A stretch of 64,000 nt of DNA from positions 496,001 through 560,000 of the forward strand of contig RSEE01000004.1 of assembly GCA_003971905.1 (NCBI GenBank), read 5' to 3'. The translations under genes and the position numbers were made by a program. This DNA comes from Moniliella sp. 'wahieum'. Lineage: Eukaryota > Basidiomycota > Moniliellomycetes > Moniliellales > Moniliellaceae. Under the pieces are notes generated by a model. It was not told the origin of the DNA and did no database searches. It saw nothing but the letters and a program-made list of their open reading frames with translations. Below are positions 58,129 through 64,000 of this stretch, piece after piece. How positions within the stretch are numbered: the stretch's first letter is position 1; every line of letters begins with the position of its first letter.

Positions 58129-59184
58129 CTAGTGTACAAGAGGGACATTGAGTCGGCCTGGTGGCGCTGCTTTTACCATCCGCCGCACACATCTAAGCAT
58201 GCCGCTGGTGTACTGCGCCACAAGCATAGCATGGTCACGCTCATACGGCTCCAGCGTCAGTTGCTCCCGTGGCCGGAACATCTCCCCTTGCAGCTTCTTG
58301 ACCTCCGAAGCAAACACCGCCTCGGCGGGGGCAGTCGAGTCGATACACGACGCCTTGATGGAAATGACAACGTGCCCCCCGTCCTTGAGGAAGTAGTGCG
58401 CGTTGAGCGCTACAATACGGGCCTGGTCTGGCTGGGCCACATCGGCAAAGATCACGTCCACCGTGTCCACCAGCATGCGGTACTTCTGGGGATGACGCGC
58501 GTCCTCGATGATGGGAATCACGTTGGTGCGCTTCTTGGCCATGTTGATCAAATCCCGCCCACTGCGGTGGGAGAACTCAACAGCGTATACTACACCCGTC
58601 GGCCCCACCACGTCGGCAACGTGCGATACGGACGTTCCGGAAGCAGCACCAAGGTAAAGCACCTTGGCACCCGGCTGGATATGGATGTGATCCAGACCAC
58701 CGAGGATACCAGCAGCCAACTTGGAACGGAACGGATTCCACACACGGTACTCAACCTTGGCGCCGGGAACACCGTCATCCTGGACCACGTCGACTGAAAT
58801 ACGCTTCTCGCCGTAGACCGAATCACCAGGAGCCAAGTTCTTGGTCACGAGCAAGTGCTCTTTGCCCTCGGCAATGAACACGCCAGCGTGACGGTGAGGC
58901 TTGACAATTACTTTGCTGCCTCCACGGGCACCACCACGGGGCGCACCACGTCCACGAGGGGCCCCACGGCCACCGCCACGAGGGCCACGCGTCCGCCACC
59001 ACGGGCGCCTAACCACAAGGAACGTCAGTCGTCTGGACAATGATCCCGCGCAGATACCAATTAACGTACCACGGCCGCCAGGAGCGCCACGGGCGCCGCC
59101 GCGGCCCCCACGTCCAGGGGGGCCGCCACGTCCACCACGGAATCCTCCGCGTCCACCACCACGTCCACGGTCACCAAAGGCCAT
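58129..59184 (-). CDS. NOP1: Fibrillarin, box C/D snoRNP 2'-O-methyltransferase
   Basis: Fibrillarin methylates rRNA ribose 2'-OH groups in the nucleolus under box C/D snoRNA guidance. The start [18 protein letters not shown] opens a Gly/Arg-rich domain, interrupted by an intron at 59069-59009 (GTACGT donor, GTGGTTAG acceptor). The methyltransferase fold follows: [26 protein letters not shown] and [19 protein letters not shown]. The SAM loop is [17 protein letters not shown], then [30 protein letters not shown] and [14 protein letters not shown]. It ends [15 protein letters not shown] and then an unusual 29-residue extension. Fibrillarins usually stop soon after ERDHAMV, so the true stop may be hidden by a base error. 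The rest of the frame is clean. Confidence 0.96.
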   Translation of the reverse strand: MAFGDRGRGGGRGGFRGGRGGPPGRGGRGGARGAPGGRGTLIGICAGSLSRRLTFLVVRRPWWRTRGPRGGGRGAPRGRGAPRGGARGGSKVIVKPHRHAGVFIAEGKEHLLVTKNLAPGDSVYGEKRISVDVVQDDGVPGAKVEYRVWNPFRSKLAAGILGGLDHIHIQPGAKVLYLGAASGTSVSHVADVVGPTGVVYAVEFSHRSGRDLINMAKKRTNVIPIIEDARHPQKYRMLVDTVDVIFADVAQPDQARIVALNAHYFLKDGGHVVISIKASCIDSTAPAEAVFASEVKKLQGEMFRPREQLTLEPYERDHAMLVAQYTSGMLRCVRRMVKAAPPGRLNVPLVH

Positions 59185-59581
59185 TTTGTCAGTCAAAGCA
59201 AAAAAAGTGTGGAGGCTGGTTGTGGTTGAGTCGGCCTGCCCTGCTTGGACTTTGCTTCGAATGGCCAAGTCAAACGGCAAAAATTTAATGCTTACGTATG
59301 GACTCTGTTCCGCCAGCGGGGGCAGCGGAAACGAGCCAGCAAGTACTTTTTGAAATGTAAAGCCATCTTTTGATCTTGCGCGTTCAACTTCAGCCGAAGG
59401 CCAAAAGGGCGACGGAAGGACGTTTGATTGCACTGAACTTATCCCACTACCACCGTTGTTTATACAAGTTTCGCGTAGCTTCCCTTGCCTTTGAGCTTGA
59501 CTAGCTTAACTGGACGCTTCAAAACAACGTTCGGACTCAGTCGCTCAAATGGCAGCCCAAATACCAGGCTTGGCCAGCGTC
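59185..59581. other. NOP1 upstream region
   Basis: About 400 bp lies between the NOP1 start and the 5' target-site copy of the retroelement. This is the likely NOP1 promoter. No coding was recognised. Confidence 0.5.
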
Positions 59582-59586
59582 CGATA
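59582..59586 (+). other. 5' target-site duplication CGATA
   Basis: CGATA directly precedes the TG of the left LTR and is repeated exactly after the CA of the right LTR (62847-62851). Confidence 0.8.
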
Positions 59587-59837
59587 TGTTGGGACCTGCG
59601 GTCCCGTACATAGGCCAAGGCGCCTTAGGCCTTATCACCCTTCGCCCCTCATTGGCCTCATTAATCATTTGACCTCCGAAGCCTCCACGTGTATACTCAG
59701 GCTTTTGTTTGAACCCTTGTCTCATCTAGGTGTGGCATAAGGCTTAGAGCTTAGACCCAACCACCACCACCGCGATTGCACTGCTCTACATTTCCAGAGG
59801 TTCATCGCCCAACCCCCTGGGTTCCTCCGGCCTTACA
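59587..59837 (+). repeat. 5' LTR of copia element
   Basis: Starts TGTTGGGACC and ends CCTTACA, about 251 bp. Most of it is repeated at about 62627-62846, sharing GTCCCGTACATAGGCCAAGG, GTATACTCAGGCTT and CATTTCCAGAGG. It differs by several short indels, so the insertion is not very recent or the assembly has errors. Confidence 0.85.
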
Positions 59838-59943
59838 GAGTTACAATCTTCTTGACGCTCATTCCTGAGTCCTCCCCATTCACCCCACTCCTCCATCTAA
59901 CCCATTCACTTCCACTCCACCCAAGTCCTGGCTCAATTCCTCG

Positions 59944-60930
59944 ATGCCACCTCGTGCTGCTCCCGCCGCCGAGGACACATCTCGTGTTACTCCCGTGCCC
60001 GAGGCCATCCCCACTCCTACCCCCGACGATACTGCACCCATATCGTCATCGCAGACGAACGGCATCCAGGCTAATATCTCCAACATTGTCGACGTTCTCC
60101 GCCCCGTATTTGCCTTTTTCAACGCTGGGAAGATCACCTTCGAGGAGTTCCAACAGGCGGGTACTTCACACGGGTTTTCGCTCGAATCGACGATGCAAGC
60201 CTTCACACGGATTGCCGGGGAAACATCGGTTTTCGCATCGAAGCCGAGCCACGATAAGAACCCTTGGGCGCTACCCCCCCACAAACTTTTGCGTGAAGCT
60301 ATCCGCACCGATGTGCCGTACAACGAACGCCTACACATGAACGGCTTTTTGGCTATGGGCCGAACACTTCTTGCCTAGTCTCCACATCATCCCACAAGGC
60401 CGCGAACACCTGGAACAAGGCTCATCTCTGAGTGGGTACAATGAGACCCTTGATGCCCTTTTAGTCAAAGTGCTACTCCCATGGCTGGATACCGACGTTG
60501 CCCAGAGTCTTACCCTGACGGGCACTCCAGCCCTCGGCTCTGCATACTTTCAGACCCTGCGTAGTGTGTACGGCTTTGTGTCCGACGCTCAGTTGACACA
60601 CCTGTACGCCAAGATTGCAACGATTAAGATGGGTTCCAAATCCGGCCGCCAATACCTCAACGAGTTCCAAATGGCCGTTCGCGAATACGAGCTGAGCGCG
60701 AAGACTGAGTTGGGTGAGCGGACTCTGGCACACATACTGCGGGCAGGTGTGCCGGATAGGATGTGGCTGAAGATGCATCGCAACAGCAGTTACGCCGAGG
60801 TATGCACAGCGGTGAATGAACTCGACGCCTTTGTTGATGAGCAGGTCCTGGTGCAAGCCATACCAACCCCAACCTCCTCGCGCGCTCTACACCCAGCAAC
60901 ACTGTCAGCACTGGTACCAGTTGCGGAAGA
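59944..60930 (+). pseudogene. copia gag (capsid) coding region, broken frame
   Basis: The first frame opens MPPRAAPAAEDTSRVTPVPE and reaches a stop at 60378. The second, starting at 60371, continues with gag-type helical sequence: NETLDALLVKVLLPWLD, AYFQTLRSVYGFVSD, GRQYLNEFQMAVREYELS and TLAHILRAGVPDRMW. This resembles the UBN2/gag domain of copia elements. No CCHC zinc knuckle was found. The frame break at about 60375 disables the copy as read, unless it is a base error. Confidence 0.7.
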
Positions 60931-61149
60931 GGCCACGGCAGCGGCGGCAGTTATCGAGGAGGATACCACGGCGGTCACTGTGGTGATAGCCGGGTACGGT
61001 CCTCCCCGACAGGCGAGTCAATCTCGACTGCCCACGCACGATTCCCGATGCTTCCCTCCACAACGCCTGAGACGCCCGCTGCGCCTGAGCCGGAATCGAT
61101 CGTGTCCACAACCCTCCTCACCCTTACAGGGCCAGCGCGGGAGGCCCTA

Positions 61150-62550
61150 CGCCAGCCAACCTCCCTGCACAACACGATTCGAGTGCGAGACCATCCGTAT
61201 TTAATAAACGAAGCGCGTTTATCAATCTTCGCCCACACCGCGAGCCCATAGCGGTGGCAAACGGGCCGATCGCATACACTAAAGGCATTGGCACCATTTC
61301 TATGTACATCCAAACCCAGAACGGAGCTCCTATCCGCATCCACCTTCCTGGCAGTTTGTACTGCCCTACCTTCCCGACCAACCTCCTAAGCGCTTATCAT
61401 CTCTCTGTCGCAGGCATTGGCAGCCGGATCCCTCCAGGTGGCCATGGCCTCTACCTTGGTCGACACGGCGAACCCCTCGCCGCCGCCGATTCAAGCTATT
61501 CCCTCACTCTTGCGTCTAATACGTCAGCCACAGCCAACAGCGCCACTTCGCCACTCAACCTTGAAGCAACCCTGGTCAAGGTGAAAAACGCCCACATCCG
61601 ATGGAACCATGCACCACTAGATCAACTTTCAACTCTCACGTCGGACGACCAGCATTCGAACGGGTCAGGAGTGGCGACATCGTTTTAGTCCGGTCCTCGT
61701 GGCACTGTCCCCATGCGCACTAAGCAGAGCCACTGCCCCACCCCACGCTACGACTGGACGCCCAATCCGAACCATTCGCCCTTTCTCTCTCCTTCACCTC
61801 GATGTCCTCGACATATCCCGCCAAAACGGTGGGGGTCATACGTACGCCCTTATCATTGTCGACGATTTTACGCGGTATACCTGGACGCTACCCTTGGTGT
61901 CCAAGAGTGATGCCACAGCCCAACTTCAGACCTTTATCCGGCGAGAGCATCGCCAACATCCCGACCGCCCCCTTCAGACTGTCCGCTCTGACAATGCGCC
62001 CTGAACTTACCACCGCAATGGACGACTTTTACTGCGAACTAGGCGTAGTGAGGGAGCGCACCAATCCTGGCGAAAGTGCGTCCAATGGGGTCGCCGAACG
62101 CGCCATAAGATCGATTACGGATCGCGCTCGACTCATGGTAGTCGCCAACCGATTGGTTCCCGACGAGTGGTGGGAACACAGCTTGTTGGCAGCCACATAC
62201 GCACACAACCAGTCGCCGCCGATGGCACTGGGTGGTGACAGCCGATTTGTCCGATACATGGCTTCAAACCTTCCCTTCGCATGCGCGGTTTTGGCACCCT
62301 TGCTTACCTGCACCTATTGCCCAACCAACGCGAGGGCGGCATACTTGGTCCGCGGGCCGTCCCAGCTATGTTGGTGGGTTACGGGCACGGTCACGGTTCG
62401 AAAGGGTGGCTCTTTGCCATCCACCAGGATGACGGCCAGGTTGGATTCCGCTGGAAAAAGCCGTCCACCTGGACACATGTTCCGTACACCACCGAATATC
62501 CCACGCACTTTCATCTGTCCCCCCTTGTTCCTCCTGTGATGGAGAGGTGA
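61150..62550 (+). pseudogene. copia pol remnant: protease and integrase
   Basis: A protease-like start HDSSARPSVFNKRSAFINL (active-site region at 61176-61187) leads to VANGPIAYTKGIGTISM, then the pre-integrase segment with LPGSLYCPTFPTNLLS and the histidine-bearing HIRWNHAP. The integrase core has HLDVLDISRQNGGGHTY, IIVDDFTRYTWTLPLV, VRSDNAP and, after a frame step near 62003, NPGESASNGVAERAIRSI, giving D, D and E of the catalytic triad. The C-terminal integrase part ends at 62550. No YVDD-type reverse transcriptase motif was found. Confidence 0.75.
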
Positions 62551-62626
62551 GGGGGGGCGGAGGGATGGGTGCTGTGGGGCAGTCAGACAGCTCTCCACCC
62601 CGTCGGCGTGTGCGTTTTGCGATCGA

Positions 62627-62846
62627 TGAATCGCAGTCCCGTACATAGGCCAAGGCGCCTTATCACCCTTCGCCCCCAGGCCTCATTTGACCTCCGAAGT
62701 CTCCACGCGTGTATACTCAGGCTTGTTCGAACCCTGTCTCCTCTAGGTGGGCATAGGCTTACTAGACTCAACCACCACCACCGCAATGCATTGCTTTACA
62801 TTTCCAGAGGCTCATCGCCCAACCCCTTGGGTTCCTCCGGTCTTCA
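62627..62846 (+). repeat. 3' LTR of copia element
   Basis: Matches the 5' LTR from GTCCCGTACATAGG to the terminal CTTCA, with shorter spacing in several places. A purine-rich tract GAGAGGTGAGGGGGGGCGGAGG lies about 65 bp upstream and may be the remains of the polypurine tract. The left boundary is diverged; TG at 62627 is the best guess. Confidence 0.75.
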
Positions 62847-62851
62847 CGATA
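62847..62851 (+). other. 3' target-site duplication CGATA
   Basis: Exact copy of the five bases before the 5' LTR. Confidence 0.8.
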
Positions 62852-63300
62852 TACTATGTGCTAGTTCTACCTGCGCCTTCCGTGCCGGCTCACCGTTCGC
62901 GGTCGAAAGGCTGCCATCCGTCCGTCTCCGTCATCGATTCCACCTCTCCATCTCTTTCCCCCTACTATATACGCACGAACGAATGACAACCATTGTGCAA
63001 GATAAAATGCTCTTAAATGATGGTGAGAGGTTCCATGTCGGGATGGGTCGCATAGTCGAAGTGCAAGATGCAAAGTGGTAAAATGCAGGGAGCAATCTCA
63101 CCTAGTGAGTCCAAGTTGGGTGGAGAGGGACGGTCATTCCGGTCCCAGCAATGCAGCAGCAGAGCCGTTGGAGATTTCGTGCTCGACCGATGGGGTTTGA
63201 AAGGCCAAATGTCAAAGACGCGAGCCAACGCGACAAGCTGGGTGGTAGACAGATCGCATACCTCGCCCTAGGATCCACCACTTCCTCGGGTGAGTGGGCA
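62852..63300. other. Region right of the retroelement
   Basis: About 450 bp with no confident feature. It may hold the 3' end of the minus-strand coding fragment that runs in from the right edge. Confidence 0.3.
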
Positions 63301-64000
63301 AAGTCCGTGTTGTCCTTAGCGAGACGATGAACAATTTCCTCCGCACCAGGTGCAACATGGCGCGGGAATCGAGGATGGAATGGCTGCGCAAAACAAGGAC
63401 GTTTTCATCAACCAGTCAAACGTTGGGTAGAGGTCCACCGGCACCAGAGGATCCTGCGCGGAGTGATTGTAACGAACGCAAGACGCTGTCGGTTCAACCC
63501 CGACGCCGCATTGTCGCTTTCAGGCCCGCCATTGGTCTTGACCAAACGAGAGTAAGCCGATTTGCCCACAATCATTTGTTCACTGCCATAAACGTGATCA
63601 TAAAGCGGCAGGAACTCGTCCCCGCGCATGTGGTATCCACATGCGCAAGGGCGTCCGTCAGCACGTTCATTGGACCGAGGTGATCCCCGGCGTGATCACC
63701 AATCGGTCGGCCAAGCTTTCGGTGATGATCAGGTGCATTTTGACCCTGCCATAACGAAAAAGCCATGCGCGAGAGAGCCAATAGCCGAAATCATTTGGAC
63801 GACGAGTTGCTCCCCCAAAACGCTGTTCGGGATCGTCATAAACACTTCCAAGGGAGACGCCACTTTCCAATCCGGAGTGTCGAACGAAAGGCTGTCGCTA
63901 GGTTCACCTGGGAAGGACAATGCCAGTATCACGCAACGGGTAATCAAAAGCGCCACCCTTTTCCAAGTCGGTGTTGTAGTGGCCCACTCCCAAGCCGAAT
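63300..64000 (-). CDS. Unidentified protein-coding fragment (5' end beyond right edge)
   Basis: The minus strand shows protein-like segments in alternating frames: GLGVGHYNTDLEKGGAFDY at the edge, then GSVYDDPEQRFGGA, RPNDFGYWLSRAWLFRYG, VKMHLIITESLADRL, GPMNVLTDALAHVDTT, then GDEFLPLYDHVYGSEQM with IVGKSAYSRLVKTNGGPES. The segments abut one another and change frame as other genes in the window do, which suggests one real gene with base losses. I recognise no family. The boundary on the left is a guess. Confidence 0.35.

Larger units (their letters stand above)
59587..62846 (+). mobile_element. Ty1/copia LTR retrotransposon, internally deleted (no reverse transcriptase)
   Basis: Both LTRs, gag, protease and integrase lie in copia order, with exact 5-bp CGATA duplications outside. 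In a full copia element integrase is followed by reverse transcriptase and RNase H. Here integrase is followed within about 80 bp by the right LTR. The internal coding region also has frame changes and stops, so the copy is not autonomous. The total is about 3.3 kb. Confidence 0.88.

Noticed and set aside
63488-63504. GTCGG-TTCAACC-CCGAC looks like a tRNA T-arm.
   Set aside because: No D-arm, anticodon arm or acceptor stem can be built at the correct spacing upstream.

Overview
The window is nuclear DNA of a fungus, almost certainly a basidiomycete. It is GC-rich by eye. Genes are closely packed on both strands and carry short (about 55-65 nt) GT-AG introns with CTAAC-type branch points. The strongest taxonomic sign is a single reading unit in which spermidine synthase is fused to saccharopine reductase (38912-41221), an arrangement known from Basidiomycota. 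I cannot place the species further. Many clearly conserved genes (HSP90, ATP synthase gamma, SPE3-LYS9, SEC31, beta-adaptin, MIG1) change frame by single missing bases while the protein stays conserved on both sides. The assembly therefore very probably contains small deletion errors, and the CDS spans below are gene extents rather than uninterrupted frames.

Layout, left to right: SEC31 (-, cut by the left edge); HSP90 (+) with a heat-shock-type promoter; a NUM1/Mcp5-like cortical PH protein (-); AP-1 beta-adaptin (-); a long Q-rich protein with a Mediator-25-like architecture (+); a 2H-phosphoesterase-like protein (-); a probable mitochondrial ribosomal protein of the mS25 type (-); an MIT-domain protein (+); a Sir2/Hst1-type sirtuin joined by a convincing intron to a very long acidic repeat tail (-); ATP synthase gamma (+); a siderophore-iron MFS transporter (-); acylphosphatase (+); SPE3-LYS9 (+); a cytochrome-b5-like MAPR protein (+); a Mak32-like PfkB kinase (+); INCENP (-); a gene-poor stretch of about 5.6 kb; a Mig1/CreA zinc-finger repressor (+); an intron-containing tRNA-Arg(ACG) (-); fibrillarin NOP1 (-); a Ty1/copia retroelement with both LTRs and a 5-bp target duplication but no reverse transcriptase (+); and an unidentified coding fragment at the right edge (-).

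Most genes are housekeeping and are not organised as a pathway cluster. Some share cellular themes: COPII and AP-1 in vesicle traffic, NUM1 and INCENP in nuclear and chromosome movement, and MED25-like, sirtuin and MIG1 in transcription control.

The least ordinary locus is the sirtuin. Its catalytic histidine and zinc cysteines are present, but several NAD-pocket residues are substituted, and a roughly 900-1000-residue acidic tail built partly on 15-bp coding repeats follows the deacetylase domain. The intergenic regions also carry recurrent short motifs (GATGCAT heptamers, TTGAACGTTGAA-like palindromes, CACGTGACGCGTGACG-like blocks) that no gene explains.
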